From: Sphingopyxis panaciterrulae | Lineage (GTDB): Bacteria > Pseudomonadota > Alphaproteobacteria > Sphingomonadales > Sphingomonadaceae | Direction of reading: 5' to 3' | Assembly (NCBI RefSeq): GCF_014199295.1 | Contig: NZ_JACIJH010000015.1 | Span: 1-64,000 of the forward strand | Length of the DNA: 64,000 nucleotides | Shown: in pieces, positions 25,097-34,152 of the stretch | Layout of the letters: every line of letters starts with the position of its first letter | Numbering within the stretch: position 1 is the stretch's first letter | Position numbers and translations under genes: made by a program | The notes under the pieces: generated by a model | The model's database searches: none | The model's input: only the letters and a program-made list of their open reading frames with translations | What the model was told of the DNA's origin: nothing

Positions 25097-26773
25097 GTGA
25101 ACGAAAGCCAAAGTCACCGCACGTGGGCACCGCTACGCTTCGGCAGTTTCCGAGCCATCTGGCTCGCGAGCCTTGTTTCCAACTTCGGGTCGGTCATCCA
25201 GACCGTTGGCGCGTCATGGTTGATGACAACCCTCGATCCGAGGGCCACCATGGTCGCGCTCGTCCTGTCAGCGACAACGCTGCCGATCCTCATGCTCGCC
25301 GTTATGGCCGGCGCGATCGCCGACATCGGCGACCGGCGCATTATCATGCTGACGGCGCAATATGCCATGCTAGGGGCCGCGATTGCCTTGGCGACACTGA
25401 CTCTGCTCGGCTTTATCACACCATGGTCGTTGCTGGTGCTGACCTTCGTCATCGGCTGCGGCACGGCAATATATGCTCCCTCTTGGCAGGCCTCCGTCGG
25501 CGACCATGTTCCCAGACCTTACATCGCCGGGGCGGTCGCGCTCAACAGCATGAATACGAACCTCGCGCGGACAGCCGCGCCAGCTATTGGTGGTATGATC
25601 GTTGCTCTGGTCGGCTCTCAAGGCGCGTTTGTTCTCAACGCATTCACCTATGTCGGTCTGATTATCGTGTTGACCCGATGGCGTTCTCCTCCCCGCGAAG
25701 CGCAATTCCCCCCCGAACCTCTCGGAACCGCGGTCGCTGCGGGGCTGCGCTATGTTCGCGAAACGCCTTCGCTGATGGCAGCGATGCTCCGCGGCCTCCT
25801 GCTCGGCGCCGGAGGCAGCGCGATCTGGGGTTTGATGCCCCTCATCGCGCGCGATTTGATCGGAGGTGATGCCACCGTCTACGGTTTCGTTCTGGGCGCC
25901 TTCGGTTCCGGCGCGGTCGTTGGAGCGTTGGCCGGCACGCGCATCCGCCGATCGCTGTCGCACGAGCATACAGTCGGCAGTGCGATGATGGTTTATGCTT
26001 TGGCATCGGCGATGATCGCATTTGGCTGGCCGTTGCTTCCGTCGCTGACGATACTGGCGTTCGCCGGTTTCGGCTGGGTGGTCGCGGTGTCGACGATGAT
26101 GATAGGCGTGCAAATGGCATCCCCTCGCTGGGTCGTAGGCCGGACGATGTCGCTTTTTCAGATGGCATTGTTGGGCGGCGTGGCTGCGGGCGCGTGGGGA
26201 TGGGGGCAGGTGGCACAAGCGATCGACTTGCAATCGGCTTTTCTCGCTTCCGCCGCAGTGATGATTCTCGCTGCATTCACGGGCTTCATACTGCCGCTGC
26301 CTCAGCCGCTGATGCCCGAACTCTCGCCGCTGCGTATATTCGATCTCGCATCGGAAGCAGGGGCGCCGCTGCCATTTCGCGGACCCGTGATCATCAGCGT
26401 CTCCTACCGGATCCCGTCTACAAGCGCGCACGCCTTTGCGGCTGCGATGGCCGAGCGCGGACGCATAAGGCGCCGCGATGGGGCTCAGCGATGGGCGTTG
26501 TTTCGCGATCCCGCCGATCCCGAATCCTGGGTTGAGCGGTTCGAATTTCGTACCTGGGGCGACTACATGCGGCAACGCCATCGATTGACCGTCGCCGATC
26601 GTGAAACGCTGGAGGCTGTACGCGGTTTTCACGATTTCGGGCAGGGCGATCCCCTTGTCCGACGTCTTGTGGCGTGGACTGCCGTGTCAGACAGCAAAGC
26701 GGAAGCGGTCGCCCCGACCGACCCCTATCTCGACGATGGCAATATAGTTTCTGATGGTCTGGATGGGCGATAA
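25097..26773 (+). CDS. MFS transporter with C-terminal soluble domain (EntS/MFS_3-like)
   Basis: 558 residues. The first 410 form 12 membrane helices of the MFS_3 exporter group (GSFRAIWLASLVSNFG at the start, GAIADIGDRR between helices 2 and 3). The last 130 residues, beginning about PVIISVSYRIP, are a soluble domain with a VERFEFRTWGDYMRQ segment often found attached to this transporter type. GTG 25097 has GAGAGGGGCGA upstream. Likely exports a toxic substrate analogue or intermediate. Confidence 0.83.
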   Translation: MNESQSHRTWAPLRFGSFRAIWLASLVSNFGSVIQTVGASWLMTTLDPRATMVALVLSATTLPILMLAVMAGAIADIGDRRIIMLTAQYAMLGAAIALATLTLLGFITPWSLLVLTFVIGCGTAIYAPSWQASVGDHVPRPYIAGAVALNSMNTNLARTAAPAIGGMIVALVGSQGAFVLNAFTYVGLIIVLTRWRSPPREAQFPPEPLGTAVAAGLRYVRETPSLMAAMLRGLLLGAGGSAIWGLMPLIARDLIGGDATVYGFVLGAFGSGAVVGALAGTRIRRSLSHEHTVGSAMMVYALASAMIAFGWPLLPSLTILAFAGFGWVVAVSTMMIGVQMASPRWVVGRTMSLFQMALLGGVAAGAWGWGQVAQAIDLQSAFLASAAVMILAAFTGFILPLPQPLMPELSPLRIFDLASEAGAPLPFRGPVIISVSYRIPSTSAHAFAAAMAERGRIRRRDGAQRWALFRDPADPESWVERFEFRTWGDYMRQRHRLTVADRETLEAVRGFHDFGQGDPLVRRLVAWTAVSDSKAEAVAPTDPYLDDGNIVSDGLDGR

Positions 26774-26782
26774 ACCATCCGG

Positions 26783-27262
26783 TCATCCGTCCGCGGGCGC
26801 CGAGAGGAGGATGCGCATGCCGTCTGGGTCGGTGCAATAGACATATACCATGCCGTTGGCGGCAACTCGCGCCTCGTCCCGCACCTCGCCACCGCAGGCC
26901 TGAATCAGCGCTTCGACCCGGGGAAGCGAGTCCACACATAATCGGATGTGCGTGAGGCCCAGTTGAGCTGCGAAGCTTCCGCTGGGCGGGGCAGGCGAGG
27001 CCGACCCGGTTTCGACCAATTCGAGCGCGACGCCGTCGCGCTTTACATAGACCGCGCGTGCCATGCTGCCGTCGTGCATTCCCAATATCGGCCGATAGGC
27101 GGGCAAAATATCGAACGGCGTTCCGACCGCAAAACCGAGCGCGCGATAGAAGCCGATCGACCGGTCGAGGTCGGATACCGAGGTCGACAGGCCGCCAACG
27201 ACGATGCCGTCGACGGCAAGTTCGCGGTTCGGGCCGATCCGGACCGGGGCAGGCTCGCTCAT
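26783..27262 (-). CDS. VOC-family protein (glyoxalase/dioxygenase superfamily)
   Basis: 159 residues with paired beta-alpha-beta-beta-beta modules: LSTSVSDLDRSIGFYRALGF (near 27) and LGLTHIRLCVDSLPRVEALI (near 105). The C-terminal metal Glu position appears as ILL in DPDGMRILL, so a complete extradiol triad is not evident; a binding, isomerase or lyase role is possible. ATG 27262 overlaps the TGA of the ChrB-like gene. Last gene of the four-gene operon starting at 30509. It ends tail-to-tail with the MFS gene. Confidence 0.78.
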   Translation of the reverse strand: MSEPAPVRIGPNRELAVDGIVVGGLSTSVSDLDRSIGFYRALGFAVGTPFDILPAYRPILGMHDGSMARAVYVKRDGVALELVETGSASPAPPSGSFAAQLGLTHIRLCVDSLPRVEALIQACGGEVRDEARVAANGMVYVYCTDPDGMRILLSAPADG

Positions 27263-27831
27263 GCCGAGGTCGCGATCGCTGCGCGCTTGCGGGCCCGGCC
27301 GACGACGTGCCGCGCGCGCGCGATCGCCATGTTGAAGCGGGTGGCTTGCCGCGCTGCGGGGTCGCCTTCGCTCGCGGCCGGCGCGTGTCGCAGCAAATGC
27401 ATGGATGCGTCGACGTAGATCGCGTCCCACACCGGAAAGCTGCGATCGAGAATATCGTGATCGCTGGATTCCAGGATCAGGTTGCCCTCGCCGACGGCCA
27501 GCAGGCCGACTGCGATCAGCGCGCAGCGATCATCCGGTGAGGGCATGACACCCTGCATGACATAGGCGACGCCGGCGGCGACGATCTTCTCCATCTCACG
27601 CAGCGCGGGGTCTGAAACCCCATATTTGCGCAGCAGCTTGCTGAATGTCGTTCCGTCGGCATCATGGCGTCCGATATCGCCGCCCGCGAGGCTGAAGGTG
27701 GTCGCCCCTTCCGGAAATTTGTCGGCTGGATCGATGAATTCGAAGCGGGCTTCGGGATCGATAAAGCGGCTGATCAGCCAGGCCGACGCGACACGATCGA
27801 AGTGAACCAACCGGCTCGTCACCCAGAACAT
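27259..27831 (-). CDS. ChrB C-terminal-domain protein (chromate-resistance family)
   Basis: 190 residues matching the stand-alone C-terminal domain of ChrB: an N-terminal WVTSRLVHFDRVASAWLISR followed by FIDPEARFEFIDPADKFPEG. ChrB proteins are linked to chromate resistance and regulation, but no chrA transporter is present. Its position 4 nt after a flavoprotein hydroxylase and overlapping a VOC gene makes a metabolic role in the degradation operon more likely than chromate defence. No catalytic residues can be named. Confidence 0.8.
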   Translation of the reverse strand: MFWVTSRLVHFDRVASAWLISRFIDPEARFEFIDPADKFPEGATTFSLAGGDIGRHDADGTTFSKLLRKYGVSDPALREMEKIVAAGVAYVMQGVMPSPDDRCALIAVGLLAVGEGNLILESSDHDILDRSFPVWDAIYVDASMHLLRHAPAASEGDPAARQATRFNMAIARARHVVGRARKRAAIATSA

Positions 27832-27835
27832 ATGC

Positions 27836-29665
27836 CTAATCTCCCGAATTCGCGGCCATCGGCTCGGCCGTTTTGGTCGCCGCGCGCGAGCCGCTCAATA
27901 TTTGCTCGAAAGCATTGCGCAATGTGCCGGCGGGATCGTCGACGCGGCCCAGCGCGCGAAAGGCGACATGCGCATCGGGTCGCACCAGGATCGCGCCATC
28001 GTCCCCGATTTCACGCTCGGAGAGCCACTGACCTGACGGATCGGCGACATCTCCGCCCGGTCCAACGCTCCACGCATGAATCGTGATGCCCGATTCCGCC
28101 GCAATCTGGGCCGCGGCGTCGTGCCAGCGGCCTCCATTCGCGCCGCTGATCAGCGCAAAGCCACCCATGGGTATAAGGTCGTGCGTGGATAGCCGCCGGT
28201 CGCCCTGCGTGAGCCATGCGTGTGGCAATCGCGAACCGGGCCTCGTAGTGGGATAATAGATGTGGCCCATCGGATCGCGTTTGGCCGGCGGCGAGCCATC
28301 GTCGACCACCGCGCCGTCTGGGTACACGAAACCGAGTTCGCGGTCGTGCGCGGCATATTCGACGCGCTGGATATTGAGAATCTCGTTGAGCTGGGCGCGC
28401 CGTGTTTCGCCCTCGAAACTGTCCTCGACAAGCACCTTGAAGCGCTCGCAGGTTTTCTCCGGACTTTCGCCGGGAACAACGCCGATGCCCGACATGATGA
28501 GATAGGCGTTGGTCGACGCGTTGATCGACCAGCGCACATTGCTCGCGGTAACCGGGCGGCGCTCGAGCTCATAGGCGTCGATCAGGCTCGCGGGGGCTAG
28601 TCCCTTGGTCACGAGCGCCAGTTTCCACGCAATATTGTGCGCATCCTGAAACCCGGAATTGAGGCCGAGACCGGCGGCGGGCGGATGCTTGTGCGCCGCA
28701 TCGCCGATGATCACGATCCGGCCGACCTGCATCTTGTCGGCGATCACCGTTTCTAGCGACCAGCGGCTCACTCGCCGTACCGTGAGGGGAACGTCGACTT
28801 TCAGAAAGCCGCGAACATCTTCGATCAGTTCTTCGTCGGTTACGGTCTCGCGTTCACCCGGTACGCTCGCAAAGCGTGGCCCGCGCGTGAAGTTCGAAGC
28901 CCATTCCTCGCTCCGCCCGTCCCAATGATCGGGACCAAAAGTCAGCAGCGAATTGACGCGATAGGGCTTTTCGGGGTGGAAGATGCGGCGCATGACCGCG
29001 TCGTCATCCTTGATATAGCCGCTGAGATCGGCGGCGAACCAGACAGTATAAAAGTCACCCAAATCCTTGTCGCCTATCATTTCGATCCCGAGTGCCGGAT
29101 TGATCGTCTTGCCGCCGTCGGCTGCGATCATATAGGCGCAGCGGACCGTCATCCGTTCGCCCGACTGGCGATCGAGAACGATCGCGGTGACGCCATTCGC
29201 ATCCTGCGCAAAGCTCTCGAGTTCGTGATTGAAGAGAATGCGTCCTGGATACCGCGCTTCGCATTGCTCGAGCAGGATTGGCTCGAGCCGAATCTGCGGA
29301 ATATTGGTCGGATGCGTCGTGCCCTTCTGGTCGTACATTGCCGCATGGTCGCCGCCGCCGAGAATCGAAGGCGCGGCGAATTGCAATCCATCGAGCGGGC
29401 CGTCGCCGCCGAGCGATGTCATCCACCGGATGCGGCCGAGGTTTTCGCGTGGAGCCGAGCGTGCATAGATCGCGTCGGCGACACCGTGCTGGCGAAATAT
29501 CTCCATCGACCTTTGGTTGATATAATGAGCCTTGGGCAGGTGAGATGTCCCCGGGTGACGCTCGATCGTCAGCGCATCGACGCCGAGATCACCGAGGAAG
29601 ATCGATAGCGCGAGACCGGCTCCGCCGGCACCCACGACCAGAACCTGAGTGTTGAGCTCACGCAT
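27836..29665 (-). CDS. FAD-dependent aromatic hydroxylase (PHBH/TfdB/MhpA-like)
   Basis: 609-residue class A flavoprotein monooxygenase. The GxGxxG motif is VVGAGGAGLALSIFLG (residues 9-24), the DG motif lies in YMIAADGGKT (near 185), and the GD motif in IVIIGDAAHKHPPAAGLGLN (near 318). A C-terminal thioredoxin-like domain ends the protein, as in phenol hydroxylases. The reaction would be NAD(P)H- and O2-dependent ring hydroxylation. The start at 29665 overlaps the stop of the fumarylacetoacetase-like gene by 8 nt. Confidence 0.88.
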   Translation of the reverse strand: MRELNTQVLVVGAGGAGLALSIFLGDLGVDALTIERHPGTSHLPKAHYINQRSMEIFRQHGVADAIYARSAPRENLGRIRWMTSLGGDGPLDGLQFAAPSILGGGDHAAMYDQKGTTHPTNIPQIRLEPILLEQCEARYPGRILFNHELESFAQDANGVTAIVLDRQSGERMTVRCAYMIAADGGKTINPALGIEMIGDKDLGDFYTVWFAADLSGYIKDDDAVMRRIFHPEKPYRVNSLLTFGPDHWDGRSEEWASNFTRGPRFASVPGERETVTDEELIEDVRGFLKVDVPLTVRRVSRWSLETVIADKMQVGRIVIIGDAAHKHPPAAGLGLNSGFQDAHNIAWKLALVTKGLAPASLIDAYELERRPVTASNVRWSINASTNAYLIMSGIGVVPGESPEKTCERFKVLVEDSFEGETRRAQLNEILNIQRVEYAAHDRELGFVYPDGAVVDDGSPPAKRDPMGHIYYPTTRPGSRLPHAWLTQGDRRLSTHDLIPMGGFALISGANGGRWHDAAAQIAAESGITIHAWSVGPGGDVADPSGQWLSEREIGDDGAILVRPDAHVAFRALGRVDDPAGTLRNAFEQILSGSRAATKTAEPMAANSGD

Positions 29666-30509
29666 TTGCGGTCACCACGCGCGACGCGCCGCGCACCGTG
29701 TTGCGCAGCAATCCGATCCGCTCGATCTCACACTCGACGACATCGCCGTCGACCAGGAATCGCCCGTCTTCGAGCGCCACACCGGCGGGCGTCCCGGTGA
29801 AGACAAGGTCACCCGGTTCGAGCCGGGTACGCGCATTGATATAAGTCAGCACTTCGTCGACATTCCATTCCATCGTATTGGTGCGGTCGTGCTGGCGCAC
29901 CTCGCCATTGACGCGCAATTCCATGAGCAGGTCGGGCTCCTTTCCGATCTCGTCGATCGTAACGACCCAAGGCCCGATACCGGTGCAGTCGTCCTGCGAT
30001 TTCGCCGAATAGAGATCGGCGCCGCGGGGGCCCTTGGCCAGGTCGCGCGCCGATGCGTCGTTGCCGATCGTATAGCCGATGGCGGCATCCATCGGGCGCA
30101 TGCCCTCGGTCAGCGGCCGGCCGATCATGATCACCAACTCGATTTCATAATCGAGCTTCTGTGTGAGCGGCGGGTAGCGCATCGGATCATCATGTCCGAT
30201 GATCGCCGTGGGCGCCTTGATGAAGGCCACCGGAACGTCGGGCATCGGATTGCCAAAGGCTTCGACATGCTTCCGGTAGTTGAGGCCCATGCAGATCGTT
30301 TTCGAGCAACGATCGACAGGAGCGAGAAGCCGTGTCGATGAAAGGGGCTGTGCAGCCGCAGGATCGGTCAGCGAATTCAGATCGATACCGTCGAACCAGG
30401 CAGCCGTCCATTCGGCGAGAGAAATAGTAAAGGGCCGGATAGCGTCGTGCTCGACATCGACGATCCCCCAACAACTATCTTCTCCCATCTCAAAGCGCGC
30501 TAGTTTCAC
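29658..30509 (-). CDS. Fumarylacetoacetate hydrolase (FAH)-family enzyme, copy 3
   Basis: 283 residues of the FAH fold. The metal-binding E-x-E is in LDYEIELVIMIG (near 135) and GNDASARDLAKG (near 165) follows. Family members hydrolyse acylpyruvates or C-C bonds, hydrate 2-oxoalkenoates or decarboxylate oxaloacetate-like acids. GTG 30509 with AGAGGGAAAA upstream is chosen; the alternative GTG at 30551 lies inside operator site 10. First gene of the operon FAH - hydroxylase - ChrB-like - VOC. Confidence 0.85.
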   Translation of the reverse strand: MKLARFEMGEDSCWGIVDVEHDAIRPFTISLAEWTAAWFDGIDLNSLTDPAAAQPLSSTRLLAPVDRCSKTICMGLNYRKHVEAFGNPMPDVPVAFIKAPTAIIGHDDPMRYPPLTQKLDYEIELVIMIGRPLTEGMRPMDAAIGYTIGNDASARDLAKGPRGADLYSAKSQDDCTGIGPWVVTIDEIGKEPDLLMELRVNGEVRQHDRTNTMEWNVDEVLTYINARTRLEPGDLVFTGTPAGVALEDGRFLVDGDVVECEIERIGLLRNTVRGASRVVTANA

Positions 30510-30544
30510 TTTTCCCTCTCCATGCCTGCGAATTATGTCAGGAC

Positions 30545-30558
30545 TTGTCACGTGTCAA
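30545..30558. promoter_or_regulatory. Operator site 10 (TTGTCACGTGTCAA)
   Basis: Shared palindrome with one mismatch, 36 nt upstream of the FAH-like gene start (30509, minus) and 20 nt beyond the stop of the kinase-like gene, so the FAH operon has its own promoter. Confidence 0.7.
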
Positions 30559-30577
30559 TCAAACTTCTGTCCGCTGG

Positions 30578-31693
30578 CTATCCCTCGGCGCGTCCCAGAA
30601 TGGCGCGGGCGGCCTGATAGGCTTCGCCCTTGGGGGCGACGGGCAAGCCGAGCTGCCGAGCCAGCATCCTTGCGCTGGGGCTCTCGGTCATCTGTTGGCT
30701 CGGCGTCCGGCCCATCCCTCCGGCGCGGCGGTCGCCCGCGCGGACGCTGACGACCATCATCCGGAATGCGGACAGGATCGAATAATAATCCATATCGACG
30801 GTTTTGCGGCCGCTGGCGGCCTCGTAGACCGCGATCGTTTCATCGCGATCGGGCAGGCCGGGCAGGCGATCGACCTCGATGGCCTCCGACATGAGCTCGT
30901 CGAAGAAGAGCCACCAGGCGAGATCGGCTTCGCCGGGACCAAGGCGAGCGGTCTCCCAGTCGAGCAGCGCGCTCACGGTCAGATCGTCGTTGAACAACAG
31001 GTTGTGCGGTGCTGCATCCCCCCACAAGACATCGATGCGCGGCGACTGCGGCCGGTTCGCCTTGAGATAGTCGAGGGCCGCATTGCCGAGCGGCAACGAA
31101 CGTCCGGCCAGCGCCCAGTCGTACCAGCGCTCGAGCCAGTCGAGATATTGGCCGAGACCTGTCTCGCCCCGCGCCGGATCGTCGAGAAATTCGAAACCTT
31201 CGGACCAAGGCAGCCTGTGGACCTCGGCAATCGCCGCAATTCCGTTGCGCCATAATTTGCCCCGCTCGGCAGGCGCCAGCGCGTGGATCCAGCCGCCGAG
31301 ATTATAATTGGGAACCTGAGGGGCAATTCGGCCGGCGCACCGTTTCATGACCAGGAACGGCGTGGTCAGCACCGAACGGTCCATCTCGAGACCGATGCAT
31401 TCGGGAACCGGGATGTTAGAGCGTTCGCCGATCGCAACCATCATGCGGTAGGGCAGGGTGATGTCGGCATCGAGAAAAATATCGTCATCGAACGCGCGCC
31501 GGATAACCAACTGCTCCGAACAGCGCCGCCCGCCCTGGTCATAGCTGATGTCGATGAACGAGCTTTCGGCCGAGCGGCCGCCCGCGGTTGGAAAATGAAC
31601 CGGCGCGACGATCAGATTCGCTGCCTGGGGCATCTGCCGGGAAAGCCACGAAGCGATCCCTTGCCTGATTGTTTCTGGGTCTAGCCGTTGCAC
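30578..31693 (-). CDS. APH-family phosphotransferase (ACAD10/FadE36-like kinase)
   Basis: 371 residues of the aminoglycoside phosphotransferase/choline kinase fold. The catalytic loop WGDAAPHNLLF (canonical HGD..N, here Trp for His; near 222) and the metal motif LLDWETARLGPGEADLAWW (near 242) are present. In acyl-CoA catabolism such kinases phosphorylate hydroxyacyl-CoA for later elimination; that role is known for ACAD10/11 relatives and is only inferred here. Divergent from the F420-type oxidoreductase gene across 95 nt with operator site 11. Confidence 0.82.
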   Translation of the reverse strand: MQRLDPETIRQGIASWLSRQMPQAANLIVAPVHFPTAGGRSAESSFIDISYDQGGRRCSEQLVIRRAFDDDIFLDADITLPYRMMVAIGERSNIPVPECIGLEMDRSVLTTPFLVMKRCAGRIAPQVPNYNLGGWIHALAPAERGKLWRNGIAAIAEVHRLPWSEGFEFLDDPARGETGLGQYLDWLERWYDWALAGRSLPLGNAALDYLKANRPQSPRIDVLWGDAAPHNLLFNDDLTVSALLDWETARLGPGEADLAWWLFFDELMSEAIEVDRLPGLPDRDETIAVYEAASGRKTVDMDYYSILSAFRMMVVSVRAGDRRAGGMGRTPSQQMTESPSARMLARQLGLPVAPKGEAYQAARAILGRAEG

Positions 31694-31730
31694 TTTTTTT
31701 CCTCTCCGCCGCCTCCCCTAAGCGAAGTAC

Positions 31731-31744
31731 TTGTCATGTGTAAA
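31731..31744. promoter_or_regulatory. Operator site 11 (TTGTCATGTGTAAA)
   Basis: Shared palindrome between the divergent kinase-like gene (31693, minus) and the F420-type oxidoreductase gene (31789, plus). Confidence 0.7.
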
Positions 31745-31788
31745 GTGAAACGTTAGGCAGGGGTATAGCAATAAAGGAGAGGAACGCG

Positions 31789-32823
31789 ATGAACCCCAAT
31801 ATCCTGAGTGCCTATGCGCTTCCGGGCCGCGATGCCGATTCGCGGCAGGCGATCCGGCACGCCATCGAGGCGGAGCGCATCGGGCTGGGATCGATCTGGG
31901 CGTCGGAGCGCTGGGAAGGCAAGGAAACGGGCGCAATCTGCGGCGCCATATCCTATGCCACAGAACGCGTCGGGATCGTCGCGGGGTTGACTCATTTCAC
32001 CGGGCGGCACCCGATGGTCACAGCCGGTTTGGGCGCTACGATACAGCGATTGAGCGGGAATCGCTTTACCATGGGAGTAGGTACCTCGTCGCCCGAACGC
32101 TTGGCGCGCCAGGGATTTCCTGTGTTCAAAATGGCGCACATGCGTGATTACGCGGACCTGCTGCGCCGACTATGGCGCGGCGAGAAAGTCTCCTACGACG
32201 GCATTCTCGGCCGCTTCGACGAGATGGAGTTGCTACAACCGCCCGAGGTGGCGCCGCCAGTCATTCTCGGCGCCACCGGGCCGAAGGCGCTGGCACTCGG
32301 CGGCGAAGCCTTCGACGGGGTCGTCCTTCATCCTTTCCTGACCGTCGAGGGCGCGCGGCGCTCGATTGCTATCGTCCGCGGCGCTGCCGAGAAAGCGGGG
32401 CGCGATCCCGCCTCGGTAAAGATCACCGCCTGCGTCGTAACCGCACCCGACACGATATCGGATGCCGAAAAGCGCCGCATCGTCGATGCACGCGCGATGA
32501 CCTATTTTCGGGGACCTCGGCTGGCAACGGCGCTGGTCAATGCCAATGGCTGGGATCCTGCGCCGCTCGAAGCGCTATTGGGTGCGGGCTTGCACGGATC
32601 CGAACCGACGGGTGTCGATGCCGAAGCGGTCAAGCGTTTTGCCGAGGCCGCACAAATGATCCCGGCTGAATGGCTGACCGAAGGCGCCGCAGTCGGCAGT
32701 GCCGAATATATCGCCGAGCGCTATGCCGCCTACCTTGGGGCGGGCGCAGACGAACTCCTCATTCACGGCAGCACCCCTGACGGCCTCGAAGCCGTCGTCA
32801 AGGCCTATGCAGCGCATGGCTAA
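31789..32823 (+). CDS. LLM-class F420-dependent oxidoreductase
   Basis: 344-residue luciferase-like (TIM-barrel) protein. SIWASERWEGKETGAI (near 35-50), TGRHPMVTAGLGATIQRLSGNRFTMG..G (near 72-96) and VILGATGPKALALGGEAFDGV (near 160) resemble the F420-dependent subfamily (TIGR03857-like), not the FMN-dependent monooxygenases. It would transfer a hydride between reduced F420 and an organic substrate. Placed directly upstream of two P450s, and in the same island as every gene needed to make and recycle F420. ATG 31789 has AAAGGAGAGGAA upstream. FMN use cannot be excluded by reading alone. Confidence 0.85.
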   Translation: MNPNILSAYALPGRDADSRQAIRHAIEAERIGLGSIWASERWEGKETGAICGAISYATERVGIVAGLTHFTGRHPMVTAGLGATIQRLSGNRFTMGVGTSSPERLARQGFPVFKMAHMRDYADLLRRLWRGEKVSYDGILGRFDEMELLQPPEVAPPVILGATGPKALALGGEAFDGVVLHPFLTVEGARRSIAIVRGAAEKAGRDPASVKITACVVTAPDTISDAEKRRIVDARAMTYFRGPRLATALVNANGWDPAPLEALLGAGLHGSEPTGVDAEAVKRFAEAAQMIPAEWLTEGAAVGSAEYIAERYAAYLGAGADELLIHGSTPDGLEAVVKAYAAHG

Positions 32824-32847
32824 GCATTTAATCCAAAGGAGAATTCC

Positions 32848-34104
32848 ATGACGGAAGCGGTGGCCGCCGAAAAGATCGATGCATCGACGCTCGATCAATC
32901 GAAAATCGTCGATATCGATCTCGGAAGCCCCGAGACGAAGAAAAAAATGCGCGAATTGTCAGCTGCATGGGCGACGGGCGACCCCTTTTATGTTCTGCGG
33001 GACGGCTTCGTCTTCGTGCTCTGCTGCCGCCATCGCGATGCGCTCGAAGTCTATCAGGATCCCGAGCGCTTCTCGACCGCGGTACCGCGGCGTCCTGGTT
33101 TTGAAATGTTCGACAAGTTCATGGGCGTCCGGGTGCTTACCCAGATGGAGGGCGAGGCGCACGCCCGCGTTCGCCGGTTGATGAACAATGCTCTGGCACC
33201 GCGCTCGGTCGCACGCATTGAGCAGGCGATGATCGCGCGGTTCGATGCCTTGATCGACCGCATCGAGGAGCGCGGGCCCGGTGGGCGCTTCGACGCCATG
33301 GGCGACTATGGCGAACATCTGGTCAGCGAGGCGTTGCTCACCGTCATGCTGCGCCTGTCGCCGACGCAGAAAGAGATATTCCTCGACATGCACCGCGTGA
33401 TCCCGCTCATCACCTATACTGGTTCGGGGCATAGCTATCCACAGCAATGTATCGATGCTTTCGCGGCCGCGCGCGTCGCCATCAATGAACTGATCGAGGA
33501 ACGGCGCGCCAATCCGGGCGACGATTTGATCAGCGACCTTATCGCGGCGCGCGACAACGACGACCGGCTCAATGACGAGGAATTGTTCGACCAGATTTTC
33601 ACGCTTACCGCTGGAGCCTTGTCGGGCACGACGTTGGGTGCCGGCAATGTCATGTATGCACTTTACAGGCATCAAGATGCGATCGCGGAAATACAAGCGC
33701 AACCGGAGCTGTTGCCTGCGGCGATTTCGGAATGTCAGCGCTGGCACAGCGGCGGCTATATGACCTTTCCGCGCTTCGCGACGCGCGACACAGAAGTGGG
33801 CGGAACGAAGATTCTGAAAGGCATGGTCGTTCGCGTCTCGCCGCAGGCGGCGCATTATGACCCGGTCGCTTTCCCCGATCCGCTGCGCTTCGACATCCAC
33901 CGTCGGCCGCGCGATATCGCCTTTGGTTACGGGCCGCACGCCTGTCTCGGGCATTTCCTGGCCAAGTCGATATTGCGCAACGCGGTGTCGCGCCTGTTGA
34001 CCCGCTTGCCCGGCGCCCGGCTCGAAAATCCGGATATCGCGCTCGATTATGGCGGGTCGGTCGGCGAACTCAAGATCAAGTCGCTGCCTATGCTTGCGAG
34101 TTGA
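32848..34104 (+). CDS. Cytochrome P450, copy 1
   Basis: 418 residues, soluble bacterial P450. Heme loop FGYGPHACLG (near 350) has the Cys ligand, and the K-helix ExxR is ECQRW (near 287). In the I-helix the usual AG-x-(D/E)-T is read as AGALS: the acid is Leu and the alcohol is Ser. It needs a reductase/ferredoxin pair; the only reductase here is at 2125-3348. AAAGGAG precedes ATG 32848, 24 nt after the LLM gene. Tandem paralogue of the next gene, sharing long runs such as RRLMNNALAP. Confidence 0.92.
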   Translation: MTEAVAAEKIDASTLDQSKIVDIDLGSPETKKKMRELSAAWATGDPFYVLRDGFVFVLCCRHRDALEVYQDPERFSTAVPRRPGFEMFDKFMGVRVLTQMEGEAHARVRRLMNNALAPRSVARIEQAMIARFDALIDRIEERGPGGRFDAMGDYGEHLVSEALLTVMLRLSPTQKEIFLDMHRVIPLITYTGSGHSYPQQCIDAFAAARVAINELIEERRANPGDDLISDLIAARDNDDRLNDEELFDQIFTLTAGALSGTTLGAGNVMYALYRHQDAIAEIQAQPELLPAAISECQRWHSGGYMTFPRFATRDTEVGGTKILKGMVVRVSPQAAHYDPVAFPDPLRFDIHRRPRDIAFGYGPHACLGHFLAKSILRNAVSRLLTRLPGARLENPDIALDYGGSVGELKIKSLPMLAS

Positions 34105-34131
34105 CTCGTCGCCGGTCGTGGCTTACGTGAC

Positions 34132-34145
34132 TTTACACATGTAAA
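34132..34145. promoter_or_regulatory. Operator site 12 (TTTACACATGTAAA)
   Basis: Near-perfect copy (CTTTACACATGTAAAG, 34131-34146) in the 48-nt gap between the two P450 genes. It centres about 14 nt before ATG 34153, so it probably gives the second P450 and the genes after it an additional promoter, or the site overlaps the translation-initiation region. Confidence 0.7.
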
Positions 34146-34152
34146 GACGAAT

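Noticed and set aside
2125-30000. Calling the island a steroid or bile-acid degradation cluster
   Set aside because: The acyl-CoA dehydrogenase pair and DUF35/thiolase genes are suggestive, but no ketosteroid dehydrogenase, KshAB, HsaC-like or 3-ketosteroid genes were recognised, so the substrate is left open.
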